A DNA stretch of 64,000 nt. Origin: Allobosea sp035944375. GTDB lineage: Bacteria; Pseudomonadota; Alphaproteobacteria; Rhizobiales; Beijerinckiaceae. A program made the position numbers and the translations under genes. The stretch lies in assembly GCF_035944375.1 (NCBI RefSeq), contig NZ_DASZBE010000031.1; one strand, given 5' to 3'. Below are positions 17,665-26,140 of the stretch, piece after piece (position 1 is the first letter of the stretch; each line of letters begins with the position of its first letter). Below the pieces are notes generated by a model, which worked only from the letters and a program-made list of their open reading frames with translations, had not been told where the DNA came from and did no database searches.

Positions 17665-18447
17665 TCAGCGCCCGGTCCAGGTCGGCAGCGCCTTGGTCTT
17701 GGCCAGGAACTCCTGGACGCCGCGGCGGAAATCGTCGCTGCCGTAGACCCTGTCGATCAGCGCATCGACATCCGGGAGGGCGTCCAGCGTCATGCGCCGC
17801 AGCGTCTCCTTGGTGGTGCGGGTGGTCAGCGGCGCGTTCTCGGCGGCGCGACGACACAAGGCCGCGATCTCGGCGTCCATGGCCTCGCGCTCGACCACGC
17901 GCAGCAGGAACCCGCCGGCGAGCAGTTCCGGTGCCGTGACGATCTCTCCGAGCAGCACCATGCGCCGCGCCATCGCCACGCCGATCGCGCCGCCGATGCG
18001 CGCGAGGCTCAGCGCCGACAGGCAGTTGCCCAAGGTCCGGCCGATCGGCGAGCCGAAGCGGGCATCCGGCGTGGCGATACGGAAGTCGCAGGCCGCTGCG
18101 ATGTTCAGGCCACCGCCGACCGCCCAACCATCGACAGCGGCAATGGTCGTGACCGGAATGGCGTCCAGCGCCCGCATGCAATCGTCGATTTCGCGCTCAT
18201 AGGCGACGCCGTCGGCGCCGCTGGTAAACGTGGCGAAGCCGGAGATGTCGGTGCCGGAGACGAAGGCCTTGCCGCCCGTGCCGCGGAACACAGCGACGCG
18301 GATGGCGGGATCGGCGGCAATGGCCAGCGCGCTATCGCGCAGGTCGAGCCACATCTGCTTGGTCAGGGCGTTGAAGGCCTGGGGATTGTCGAAGCGGATA
18401 TGGGCGACGCCATCGGCCGTTTCGAAAACGATGCGCGGACCGGTCAT
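17665..18447 (-). CDS. Enoyl-CoA hydratase/isomerase family protein, atypical active site
   Basis: 260-residue crotonase-fold protein. GTGGKAFVSGTDISGF supplies the first oxyanion-hole region and VDGWAVGGGLNIAAACDFRI the second. At the place where hydratases have GQPEI with the catalytic Glu, this protein reads FGSPIGRTLGNCLS, so that Glu is missing. It may be an isomerase, hydrolase or lyase rather than a hydratase. The frame is open far upstream, but the ATG at 18447 overlaps the CoA-transferase stop as ATGA. Co-transcribed with the CoA-transferase, it probably acts on the CoA ester that enzyme makes. Confidence 0.88.
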   Translation of the reverse strand: MTGPRIVFETADGVAHIRFDNPQAFNALTKQMWLDLRDSALAIAADPAIRVAVFRGTGGKAFVSGTDISGFATFTSGADGVAYEREIDDCMRALDAIPVTTIAAVDGWAVGGGLNIAAACDFRIATPDARFGSPIGRTLGNCLSALSLARIGGAIGVAMARRMVLLGEIVTAPELLAGGFLLRVVEREAMDAEIAALCRRAAENAPLTTRTTKETLRRMTLDALPDVDALIDRVYGSDDFRRGVQEFLAKTKALPTWTGR

Positions 18448-19634
18448 TGCGCAGCCTCGGCCTTGCGAGCCTGCTTGATCAGCCCCTTGCGAAGCAACTC
18501 CTCGCGGATTTCGTCGCCATGCTGGTTGAGCAGAGGTGGGGGCAGGCGGATTTCCTGAGGCGTCCCGCTGAGCTTGACCGGGAAGCCAAGGGCCTTGAAC
18601 TCGCCCTCGACCGGATGGGGGATGGTCTTGACCATCTCGCGCGCCACGGCCTGTTCGCTTTCCACGGCCTGCGCATAGTCGAGAATCGGCGCGGTCGGCA
18701 CGCCGGCCTCGATCAGCGCGTCGATCCACTCCTGCTGGGTGCGGCTGCGGAAGGTCGGCGCCATCGCCTCGATCAGCGCGATGCGGTTGATGATGCGGTT
18801 GGCGTTGGTCGCGAAGCGCTCTTCCAGTTGCAGTTCCTCGCGCCCGATCGCCTTGATCAGCTTGAGCCACAGCCCCTGATTGGCGGCGCCGATGACGAAC
18901 CAGCCATCCGAGGCCTCGACGGCCTGGTAGGGCGCCGACATGCGGTTGGCCGATCCGATCGGGATCGGCGAGCGGCCGGTGCCCCAGAGTTCGGTCGTCT
19001 CCCAGACCGACAGAGCGAGCGCCGCCTCGAACAGCGAGGCGTCGATGAACTGGCCGACATTCGAGGTCTGGCGGCCGATGATCGCGCTCAGGATCGCATA
19101 GGCGCTGAACAGCCCGGCGCCGAGATCGGCGACGGGGATTGAGTTCTTCGCCGGCTCCATGCCGGGAAATCCGTTGGAGCTGAGCACGCCGGAGACGGCC
19201 TGCGCCATCAGGTCGAAACCGGGGCGCTGCGACCAGGGACCGGTCTGGCCGAAGCCGGAGATGCTGGCATAGACCAGGCGTGGATTGATGGCGCGCAGGG
19301 TCTCGTAATCCATGCCCAGACGCGCGGCCACGCCGGGGCGGGCATTCTCGACGAGGACGTCGGCCGTCTGAACCAGCCCATAGAGAACCTCGCGGTCCTC
19401 CTCCTGCTTGAGATCGAGCGTGATGCTGCGCTTGTTGCGGTTCAGCGCCAGGAAGCCCGGGCTGTCGGCGCCCTTCAGCCGGAACCCCATCGACAGGCGG
19501 GTCGAGTCGCCGGTGCCGGGCGGTTCGATCTTGATGACGTCGGCGCCCATATCGGCCAGTAGCATGCAGCAGAAGGGCCCCGCCATCACCTGCGAGATAT
19601 CGAGCACGCGAATGCCCGCGAGCGGCAGTGCCAT
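18444..19634 (-). CDS. Class III (CaiB/BaiF family) CoA-transferase
   Basis: 396-residue family III CoA-transferase, moving CoA from a donor such as succinyl-CoA or acetyl-CoA to a carboxylic acid. LPLAGIRVLDISQVMAGPFC opens the protein, ADMGADVIKIEPPGTGD and NKRSITLDLK follow, and PGFDLMAQAVSG contains the catalytic Asp. A TTG six codons upstream is in frame, but GGGAGGAG lies about eight bases before the ATG at 19634 and would be inside the coding region of the longer form, so the ATG is the start. The palindrome ATCCTATAGGAT lies 118 bases upstream. Confidence 0.93.
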   Translation of the reverse strand: MALPLAGIRVLDISQVMAGPFCCMLLADMGADVIKIEPPGTGDSTRLSMGFRLKGADSPGFLALNRNKRSITLDLKQEEDREVLYGLVQTADVLVENARPGVAARLGMDYETLRAINPRLVYASISGFGQTGPWSQRPGFDLMAQAVSGVLSSNGFPGMEPAKNSIPVADLGAGLFSAYAILSAIIGRQTSNVGQFIDASLFEAALALSVWETTELWGTGRSPIPIGSANRMSAPYQAVEASDGWFVIGAANQGLWLKLIKAIGREELQLEERFATNANRIINRIALIEAMAPTFRSRTQQEWIDALIEAGVPTAPILDYAQAVESEQAVAREMVKTIPHPVEGEFKALGFPVKLSGTPQEIRLPPPLLNQHGDEIREELLRKGLIKQARKAEAAQ

Positions 19635-19752
19635 CGGATCAACTCCTCCCAATGTCGGCGCCCTGCCCCAGCAGGAACCGCCATCCGCATTTTCGCGGTC
19701 TTATTGAACCGGCATCTTTCGACGCTCAGCATCTGTATGCGACATTCTGTAT

Positions 19753-19764
19753 ATCCTATAGGAT
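19753..19764. promoter_or_regulatory. Operator-like palindrome ATCCTATAGGAT, CoA-transferase side
   Basis: Perfect 12-base palindrome that touches the stop codon of the GntR gene and lies 118 bases before the CoA-transferase start. An identical copy is at 23496-23507 and a one-mismatch copy at 20565-20576. All three bracket the GntR/FCD regulator, so it is the likely ligand. Confidence 0.65.
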
Positions 19765-20543
19765 TAGGGGTGGCTGTCTCCCGTGTCAATGCGGCGCGAC
19801 GAGGATGCGGCGGGGCCGGGCAGCGTTTCGTCGTGATGATCGAGCGCGGTCGCCATGCGCTGGCGCGACGCTTCGAGATGGGTGCGCATCGCCGATTCAG
19901 CCGCGTCGGGGTCGCGCGCCAGCAGGGCGCTCACAATGGCGGCATGCTCCTGAAGCGCCCGTTCGGGGGCGTTGGTGCGAAACAGGAAGCGGAAGATGTG
20001 CAGATGGACGTGCAGCCCCTCGATCGTCTGGGCGATGAAGCGGTTGCCGCTGGCGCTGGCGACGAGGTGGTGCAGCCGCGCATCGCCTTCGGCGAACTGC
20101 GCATAGTCGGTCTCGTCGCCCCCGGCGACCCGCGCCATCTGCTCGGACAACACCGTCAGCGCATCGAAAATCGGCTGGTTGCTGCGCCGCGCCGCGAGCG
20201 CGGCCGCCTGCGGCTCGATCAGCAATCGCATCTCGAAGAGATCGTCGATCTCGGGCCGGGTCAAAAGCTCGGCGGCCCGAAACCCGACATTGGGAATCTT
20301 GTAGGCGAGTTTCTGGGCTTCGAGCAGCGTCAGCGCCTCGCGGATCGGAGTCGGCGATATCTGCAGATCGCGCGAAAGCGCTTCGATCCCGATATGGGCG
20401 CCGGGCGCGATCTTCATCGTCACGAGCATCGACAACAGTTGCTCATAGGCGAGTTCGACCAGCGATTTGGGATAGGCAAGCGGTTGCTCTCTCAGCGTGA
20501 CGAGGCGGGAGAAAGCGGGCGACGCGGGTGTCTTGGCGACCAT
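19764..20543 (-). CDS. GntR family regulator, FCD (FadR-C) domain
   Basis: 259-residue transcription regulator. The N-terminal winged helix-turn-helix has APGAHIGIEALSRDLQIS and TPIREALTLLEAQKL; the all-helical FCD ligand domain follows with DLFEMRLLIEPQAAALAARR, and Asp/His residues (ARLHHLV, EHAAIVSALLARD) that usually bind a metal and a carboxylate effector. It lies between the CoA-transferase operon and the aldehyde and alcohol dehydrogenase genes. A palindrome-like site 21 bases before its start suggests it represses itself and, through identical sites, both neighbours. Confidence 0.93.
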   Translation of the reverse strand: MVAKTPASPAFSRLVTLREQPLAYPKSLVELAYEQLLSMLVTMKIAPGAHIGIEALSRDLQISPTPIREALTLLEAQKLAYKIPNVGFRAAELLTRPEIDDLFEMRLLIEPQAAALAARRSNQPIFDALTVLSEQMARVAGGDETDYAQFAEGDARLHHLVASASGNRFIAQTIEGLHVHLHIFRFLFRTNAPERALQEHAAIVSALLARDPDAAESAMRTHLEASRQRMATALDHHDETLPGPAASSSRRIDTGDSHP

Positions 20544-20564
20544 CGATGCGAACCTGAGGGCACG

Positions 20565-20576
20565 ATGCTATAGGAT
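20565..20576. promoter_or_regulatory. Operator-like site ATGCTATAGGAT before the GntR gene
   Basis: One mismatch from the perfect palindrome ATCCTATAGGAT found on either side of this regulator. It ends 22 bases before the GntR start codon, an autoregulation position. Confidence 0.55.
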
Positions 20577-20644
20577 ATTGGCTTTCCCTTCGCGCTCCAA
20601 CCCTGTTCACACGGCGACCGGGCCGGTCGCATCTCGGCCGCATC

Positions 20645-20674
20645 CGGGACGCGGCGCCAGCGCGCCGCATCCCG
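20645..20674 (-). terminator. Strong stem-loop after the aldehyde dehydrogenase gene
   Basis: Thirteen-base stem with one G-T wobble and a four-base loop, nine bases after the aldehyde dehydrogenase stop. There is no T-tract on the minus strand, so it could terminate with help from Rho or mainly protect the 3' end. Confidence 0.5.
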
Positions 20675-20682
20675 GCAAATCC

Positions 20683-22188
20683 TCACCAACTCACCGCGAT
20701 GTATTTGGTCTCGGTGAATTCGAGCAGGCCGTGATGGGCGCCCTCGCGCCCGAGTCCGCTCTGCTTCATGCCGCCGAAGGGGGCGGCCGGGTCCGAAACC
20801 AGGCCGCGATTGAGCGCGACCATGCCGTAGTCGAGCCGCTCGGCGATCCCCAGCCCGGCCTTGAGGTCGCCGGTATAGACATAGGCCGACAGCCCGTATT
20901 CGGTGTCGTTGGCCATGCGGATGGCATCCTCGACATCGTCGAACGGCGTGACCGCGGCAACGGGGCCGAAGATCTCCTCGCGCTGGATCGCGGCATCGCG
21001 CGACAGATCGGCGATCACCGAGGGCGGATAGAACAGTCCCGGTCCCGGCCCGGCGACGCCGCCCAGCCGGAGCGTGGCTCCCTTCCCGAGCGCATCGGCG
21101 ACCAGCGCCTCGATCTTGTCGATCGCCGCACGGTTGATCATCGCGCCGCACTGGGTCGCGGCATCGGTGCCGGGCCCGACGGTCAGGGCGCCCATGCGTG
21201 CGACCAGCTTGTCGACGAAGGCCTCATAGACGCCGCGCTGGACGTAGAAGCGGTTCGCCGCCGTGCAGGCCTCGCCGGCATTGCGCATCTTGGCGATCAT
21301 CGCGCCGTCCAGGGCCGCCTCGAGATCGGCATCGTCGAGCACGAGGAAGGGCGCGTTGCCGCCCAGTTCCATCGAGCAGCTGATGATGGTGTCGGCAGCC
21401 TCGCGCAGCAGGATGCGGCCGACCTCCGTCGATCCCGTGAAGGACAGCTTGCGCACCCGCTTGTCATGAAGAATCGCGCTGCAGAGGCCTGCCGGCTCCG
21501 AGGTGTTGACGATGTTGACGACGCCCGCCGGCACGCCGGCACGCCGCAGGATCTCGCCGACGGCCAGCGCCGTGAGCGGCGTTTCCTCGGCGGGCTTGAG
21601 GATGCAGGTGCAGCCGGCGGCCAGGGCGGGCGCGATCTTGCGCGTCGCCATCGCTGCCGGAAAATTCCAGGGAGTAATCAGCAGCGCGATGCCGATCGGC
21701 TGGTACTGGACCAGGATGCGGTTGCCGCCGGCTGGCGCCATCGCGATCTCGCCATTGATGCGCACCGCCTCTTCCGCATACCAGCGGAAGAACTCCGCTG
21801 CGTAGAGCACTTCGGAGCGCGCATCGGCGAGTGCCTTGCCGTTCTCCAGCGAGATCAGCCGGGCGAGCCAGTCGGCCTGATCGACCATCGACTGGTAGCA
21901 GCGCTGCAGGATGATCGAGCGCTGCCGCGGCGGCGTCGCGGCCCAGCCGGCGGCCGCTGCTTGCGCGGCACCGACAGCCGCGATCCCGTCGGCAACCGTC
22001 GCATCAGCCACCGAGGTCAGAACCGTGCCGCTCGAGGGATCGCGGACCGCTATGCGGCCCGTGCCGGTGCCCTGCGTCCAGGCGGCGCCGATCAGATGAT
22101 CGGTCGGGATCGGGAAACCGCCCTCTCCGGTGAAGCCGGGCACGATATAGTCCCGGCCGGCGGCTGTGGTTTCGGTCATGGCGTTCAT
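20683..22188 (-). CDS. NAD(P)-dependent succinate-semialdehyde-type aldehyde dehydrogenase
   Basis: 501-residue aldehyde dehydrogenase closest in layout to GabD. ITPWNFPAAMATRKIAPALA binds the cofactor, SFTGSTEVGRILLREA is the Rossmann turn, MELGGNAPFLVLDDAD has the general-base Glu and NAGEACTAANRFYVQ the nucleophilic Cys. EEIFGPVAAV and FGGMKQSGLGREGAHHGLLE close the protein. It probably turns succinate semialdehyde or a similar semialdehyde into the acid, taking the product of the iron alcohol dehydrogenase encoded 19 bases upstream. Confidence 0.92.
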   Translation of the reverse strand: MNAMTETTAAGRDYIVPGFTGEGGFPIPTDHLIGAAWTQGTGTGRIAVRDPSSGTVLTSVADATVADGIAAVGAAQAAAAGWAATPPRQRSIILQRCYQSMVDQADWLARLISLENGKALADARSEVLYAAEFFRWYAEEAVRINGEIAMAPAGGNRILVQYQPIGIALLITPWNFPAAMATRKIAPALAAGCTCILKPAEETPLTALAVGEILRRAGVPAGVVNIVNTSEPAGLCSAILHDKRVRKLSFTGSTEVGRILLREAADTIISCSMELGGNAPFLVLDDADLEAALDGAMIAKMRNAGEACTAANRFYVQRGVYEAFVDKLVARMGALTVGPGTDAATQCGAMINRAAIDKIEALVADALGKGATLRLGGVAGPGPGLFYPPSVIADLSRDAAIQREEIFGPVAAVTPFDDVEDAIRMANDTEYGLSAYVYTGDLKAGLGIAERLDYGMVALNRGLVSDPAAPFGGMKQSGLGREGAHHGLLEFTETKYIAVSW

Positions 22189-22207
22189 GGTTTCGGGTCC
22201 TGTCGTG

Positions 22208-23431
22208 TCAGGCGTTCAGCAGGGCAGCGCGATCGCCGGTGAAGGCGGCCCGGGTGATGGCGAGCATCCCGGCGAGATCCAGCGCACGCGGATTGTTCTT
22301 GACCAGGCGCTCGGCCTTGAGCGCACCGGTCGCGATCTCTTCGTCATGGCCGGGCGCGAGCCCTAGCTCCGCGAGCGTTTGGGGAACGCCGACCGAAGCG
22401 AACAGCTCTGCGACCGCGTCGACGAAGAGTTGCGAGCGCTCGTCCGCGTCCATCCCCGCCTCGCCGAGCCCGATGACGCCGGCGAGGTCCGCGAGATCCG
22501 CGGCGCAGGCACTTCGGTTGTACTGCATCACATAAGGCAGAAGCGCGCCGACGCCGTCGCCATGGGCGGTGTGGGTGAGATTGCCGACCGGATATTGCAG
22601 GGCGTGCGCGGCGGCCGTGCCCGCCGTGCCGAAGGCGCAACCGGCTGCCAGCGAGGCCAGCATCAGCCCCTCGCGTGCTTCGGCGTCCGAGCCGTCTCGG
22701 CAGGCGCGCGCCAGGAAGCGGAAGACGTTGGTGACGGCGAGCCGGGCGAAATGGTCGGAGAGCACGTTCTTGCCGACGAAGACCTGCTGTTCGGTGAGCA
22801 GCGGATCGGCCGGACGCGGTTTGCTGGTGAAGGCCTCGACGGCATGGGCCAGGGCATCCGCCCCCGAACAGGCGGTGAGGCGCGGCGGGCAGGTCATGGT
22901 CAGCGCGGGGTCGCAGATCGCAAGGCGGGGAATGATGTGGGGGCTGGCGACGCCGATCTTCATGCCGCGCCCGCTGTCCATGACGACCGCAACCGGCGTC
23001 ACCTCGGAGCCGGTGCCGGCGGTGGTCGGCACCGCGACGAGCGGCAGAACCGGGCCGGGCACTGCGAATTCGCCGTAGTACCGGCTGACCGGTCCGCCAT
23101 GGGCGAGTACGACTGTGACCAGCTTGGCGAGATCGATGCAGCTGCCACCGCCGAAGCCGATCACCAGCTCCGGGGAAAAGCGCGCGGCCTCCCTCGCACA
23201 GTCTTCGATGCATGCGATCGGCAGATCGGGAATCGTGCGATCATAGACATGGACCTCGACACCGGCGGCGCGCAGATCCTCCAGTGCTTCAGCGAATTCG
23301 GGCTGCGCCGACAGGCGGGAATCGGTGCAGACGAGCGCGCGGCGACCGAGGCGGGCCGCCGCCGCGCCCAATGTGCGGCGCTTTCCCTGCCCGAAGAGGA
23401 TCGTATCGGGCAGTCGCAGGGCTCCGAACAT
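22208..23431 (-). CDS. Iron-containing alcohol dehydrogenase
   Basis: 407-residue group III alcohol dehydrogenase, of the kind that includes 4-hydroxybutyrate dehydrogenase, maleylacetate reductase and FucO. VIGFGGGSCIDLAKLV binds NAD(P), and DALAHAVEAFTSKP, AAHALQYPVGN and HGDGVGALLP provide the metal-binding His residues. An in-frame GTG exists at 23473, but the ATG at 23431 begins the normal family N-terminus and has AGAAGG about ten bases before it. With the downstream semialdehyde dehydrogenase it would convert a hydroxyacid in two steps. The perfect palindrome ATCCTATAGGAT ends 64 bases upstream. Confidence 0.9.
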   Translation of the reverse strand: MFGALRLPDTILFGQGKRRTLGAAAARLGRRALVCTDSRLSAQPEFAEALEDLRAAGVEVHVYDRTIPDLPIACIEDCAREAARFSPELVIGFGGGSCIDLAKLVTVVLAHGGPVSRYYGEFAVPGPVLPLVAVPTTAGTGSEVTPVAVVMDSGRGMKIGVASPHIIPRLAICDPALTMTCPPRLTACSGADALAHAVEAFTSKPRPADPLLTEQQVFVGKNVLSDHFARLAVTNVFRFLARACRDGSDAEAREGLMLASLAAGCAFGTAGTAAAHALQYPVGNLTHTAHGDGVGALLPYVMQYNRSACAADLADLAGVIGLGEAGMDADERSQLFVDAVAELFASVGVPQTLAELGLAPGHDEEIATGALKAERLVKNNPRALDLAGMLAITRAAFTGDRAALLNA

Positions 23432-23495
23432 GACACCAACCTTCTTCCGCCGAGCAGATGACAAGACCGGCACCCATGCGCCGCGTCTATGCTAT

Positions 23496-23507
23496 ATCCT
23501 ATAGGAT
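23496..23507. promoter_or_regulatory. Operator-like palindrome ATCCTATAGGAT, dehydrogenase side
   Basis: Perfect 12-base palindrome, identical to the one at 19753-19764, located 64 bases before the iron alcohol dehydrogenase start in the divergent region. It is embedded in TATATCCTATAGGATCTAGGAT, which adds a second AGGAT half-site. Confidence 0.65.
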
Positions 23508-23621
23508 CTAGGATGCATGGCAAGAGCGCTTCGACGCCGGCCCGCGCCCCCGCGAGGCGGGCTCCCGGTGGCCGAACGCGAAATGCGCGGCAGACCGCAA
23601 TCCGCCTCAGTCAGACCTGTT

Positions 23622-23633
23622 CTTGTATGCAAG
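23622..23633. promoter_or_regulatory. Operator-like site CTTGTATGCAAG
   Basis: One mismatch from the perfect palindrome CTTGCATGCAAG at 26911-26922. It lies 35 bases before the GTG start at 23669, which would put that gene under the second GntR/FCD regulator. Confidence 0.55.
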
Positions 23634-23668
23634 ATTGACGTAAGACGCGTCCGACAGGGAGGGCGTCC

Positions 23669-25072
23669 GTGAATTTCCATCAGCACTATGCGCGCATCGC
23701 GCGTCCAATCGAGACCTGCATCGTCGGCAGCGGCAGCTTCGGCCGCTCATTCCTGACCCAGGCGGCCCGAATCCCGCTCGTCAATGGGCGCATCGCCGTC
23801 GACAGGACCGCTGAGGCCGCGGGCGAAGCCTTCGCCGCCGCCGGCGTTGCCCGTCGCGACATCGCGCTCTGTGCCACGGCCGCCGAGGCCCGCACGGCCT
23901 GGGATGCGGGTCGTCGCGTGGCGGCCGCGTCGCTGTCGACCGTGATCGATCTTCCCTTCGACATCCTGATCGAGGCCACTGGCGCTCCGGTCGCCGCGGC
24001 GCGTCACGCGCAGTTGGCGATCGAGGCCGGCCGCCATGTCGCGCTCGTCTCCAAGGAGGCCGATTCGGTCGTCGGGCCGGGGCTCGCGCGTCTGGCGGCG
24101 GAGAAGGGCGTGGTCGTCACCCCCGTCGACGGCGACCAGCCGAGCCTGCTGATCGGCCTCGTGACCTGGGCTGAGCTGCTCGGGTTCGAGGTCATCGGCG
24201 CAGGCAAATCGAGCGAATACGATTTCGTCTTCGATCCGGCGTCGGGCGACGTCACCTGCAACGGCGTGACCCGGCCCCTGCCGGCGCTCGCGGCGCAGTG
24301 GTCGCTCGGCGGTCCTGACGCGGTCGCGCGCTCCGCCGCCCGTGCCGCGATACTGGGGACCGCCTTTCCGCTGCGCACCGTGCCCGATCTCTGCGAGATG
24401 ACGGTCGTGGCCAATGCCACCGGGCTTGGTGCGGACACCGCCCGCTTCCATGCACCGCCCGCGCGCATCCCAGAGCTTGCCGACCTGTTCTGCGAGCGCG
24501 GGCAGGGCGGTCTGCTCGGCGGCACGCGTCGCGTCGACGTCTTCCATCATCTGCGCCTCGCCGACGAGGCGAGCTTCGCCGGCGGGGTTTTCGTCACGGT
24601 GCGCTGTGAGGATCCGGCCAGCTGGGCGCTGCTTGCCGAGAAGGGGCATGTCGTGGCTTCCGGCGGGCATACGGCCGCGCTCTATCTGCCCCGCCATCTG
24701 CTCGGGCTGGAGGCGGCGACCTCCCTGCTCGACGCCGCTGGTCTCGGGGTCTCCGGCTACGGCACGGATTACCGCCCGCGGCAGGATCTCGTCGCAGTGG
24801 CGGAGGCCGATCTGGCGGCCGGCACCGTGTTGAGCATGGGCGGCCACCATCACAGCATCGCCGATGTCGGCGGCGCGATGGTACCGGCCGGCCCGCTCCG
24901 TGAGGACGCTCCCGCGCCGTTCTATCTCGTGGCCGATGCGACACTGGTGCGGCCGGTCCGCGCCGGCGAGGCGATCAGGCTTGGCGATGTGGCCGTGGAC
25001 CAAGCCTCGCCGCTGCTGGCGGCCCGCATCAGGCAGGATACGATGTTCTTCGGCGATGCGCCGCCGCGTTGA
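23669..25072 (+). CDS. Homoserine-dehydrogenase-like NAD(P)-binding protein with C-terminal SAF domain
   Basis: 467-residue oxidoreductase of unknown substrate. An N-terminal Rossmann fold (TCIVGSGSFGRSFLTQAAR, then LIEATGAPVAAARHAQLAIE and HVALVSKEADSVVGPGLA) resembles homoserine dehydrogenase. The last third looks like a SAF domain (RQDLVAVAEADLAAGTVLSM and VRAGEAIRLGDVAVD), as in sialate synthase and FlgA. Members of this combined family occur in sugar-acid catabolic loci. Start is a GTG at 23669 with AGGGAGGG eight bases before it. It is transcribed alone, away from the iron alcohol dehydrogenase, and carries a GntR2-type operator rather than the GntR1 type. Confidence 0.82.
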   Translation: MNFHQHYARIARPIETCIVGSGSFGRSFLTQAARIPLVNGRIAVDRTAEAAGEAFAAAGVARRDIALCATAAEARTAWDAGRRVAAASLSTVIDLPFDILIEATGAPVAAARHAQLAIEAGRHVALVSKEADSVVGPGLARLAAEKGVVVTPVDGDQPSLLIGLVTWAELLGFEVIGAGKSSEYDFVFDPASGDVTCNGVTRPLPALAAQWSLGGPDAVARSAARAAILGTAFPLRTVPDLCEMTVVANATGLGADTARFHAPPARIPELADLFCERGQGGLLGGTRRVDVFHHLRLADEASFAGGVFVTVRCEDPASWALLAEKGHVVASGGHTAALYLPRHLLGLEAATSLLDAAGLGVSGYGTDYRPRQDLVAVAEADLAAGTVLSMGGHHHSIADVGGAMVPAGPLREDAPAPFYLVADATLVRPVRAGEAIRLGDVAVDQASPLLAARIRQDTMFFGDAPPR

Positions 25073-25310
25073 TGGCGCGAGGTCGCCACGGGGGGCACGC
25101 CTGCTGAGGGTGCGGCGAAGTCCGTAAGCGAGGCTGCCGAGGCCTGTCGCCTCATTCAGCCACTGCACGAGGGGCTGGCCCCTGCGCGACATGATCGTTG
25201 GGGAGCGGACTGGCGCCGGGGACGGCGGAACCGAGAGAATGCCTCCGAGCCAGCCATGCGCGGATCGAGGCGATGGCTGGCAAACCTCGGGGGCGGCCGA
25301 ACGCTGGGCG

Positions 25311-25982
25311 TCAGATCGTCAGGCCTTCGATCGCGTAGAATCGCGCAGGCGCGCCGTCGGCATTGGGGATCAGAAGCGGCGCTGCCGAAAATAGGTTGCG
25401 CGGCGCCGTCAGGCGGCTGGTGTTGACGACGTATTCGATCAGCGTGACGCCGTTCGAGAGCAGCACGTCATGGGTGACATGCTCGGTCTTGGGCACCTCC
25501 CTGCCGTCGAGAAGAAGCCTGATCGGGTAATCCTGCGGAAAGTCGAAGGCGACGGCGCTGGGCTTGCGCGCGGCCAACCATTCGGCCGAGGCGCGGCTGA
25601 GCCAGGGCGCCTGCGTCCAGAAGCTGCGGTCGTTGTAATCGCGGCGGTCGGACCAATGAGCCGCCAGCAGCAGGATCTCGCCCTCGGCACCGCCGGGATC
25701 GGCGGCGGCCAGGTGGTCGGGTTCGATGGCGGCGTCGGCCGGCCGGTCGCTCAGGTCGAGCACGCGGCAGGGGCCGACCACGCGGGACAGCGGCGTCGCC
25801 TCGATCGTCGGCGCGCCGGCGACGAAGTGCGCAGCCGCATCGACATGCGAGAAGCCGTGACAGGTCGCCGACAGGCGCGAGACCCGGAACTGGTCGCCCT
25901 GAGCGATATCGCCCTTGATCGCGAGTTCGACCGGCCAGCGGAAATGTTGCCCGATGGGCATCGAAAGGTCGATAATCTTCAT
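25311..25982 (-). CDS. Cyclase family (kynurenine formamidase-like) hydrolase
   Basis: 223-residue metal-dependent hydrolase of the cyclase/KynB family. The start MKIIDLSMPIGQHFRWPVE and the metal-binding motif CHGFSHVDAAAHF, a variant of HxGTHxDxPxH, are diagnostic. It could hydrolyse an amide, formamide or lactone. The frame is open to 26051, but the ATG at 25982 begins the family N-terminus, and the longer form would place a TTGCATGCAA operator inside the coding region. It is divergent from the GntR regulator at 26141 and shares that operator. Confidence 0.88.
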   Translation of the reverse strand: MKIIDLSMPIGQHFRWPVELAIKGDIAQGDQFRVSRLSATCHGFSHVDAAAHFVAGAPTIEATPLSRVVGPCRVLDLSDRPADAAIEPDHLAAADPGGAEGEILLLAAHWSDRRDYNDRSFWTQAPWLSRASAEWLAARKPSAVAFDFPQDYPIRLLLDGREVPKTEHVTHDVLLSNGVTLIEYVVNTSRLTAPRNLFSAAPLLIPNADGAPARFYAIEGLTI

Positions 25983-26037
25983 GGCTGGGTTTCCCGTGAT
26001 GCGTGGGCTGGCGGCCGTCACTTGAAGGGGGCGGAAA

Positions 26038-26047
26038 TTGCATGCAA
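26038..26047. promoter_or_regulatory. Operator-like palindrome TTGCATGCAA in the cyclase/GntR divergent region
   Basis: Perfect ten-base palindrome 55 bases before the cyclase start and 93 bases before the GntR start. The same core recurs before the TRAP operon (26911) and, with one mismatch, at 23622, 17489 and 17571. Confidence 0.65.
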
Positions 26048-26140
26048 GCACTCATGGCAGTCAAGCAGCCGGCCGGACTTTCCCAAGGCTGCTACGCCCG
26101 CGCCACAGCATGACCTCTTCCCGATGATGATCGCCCCGAC

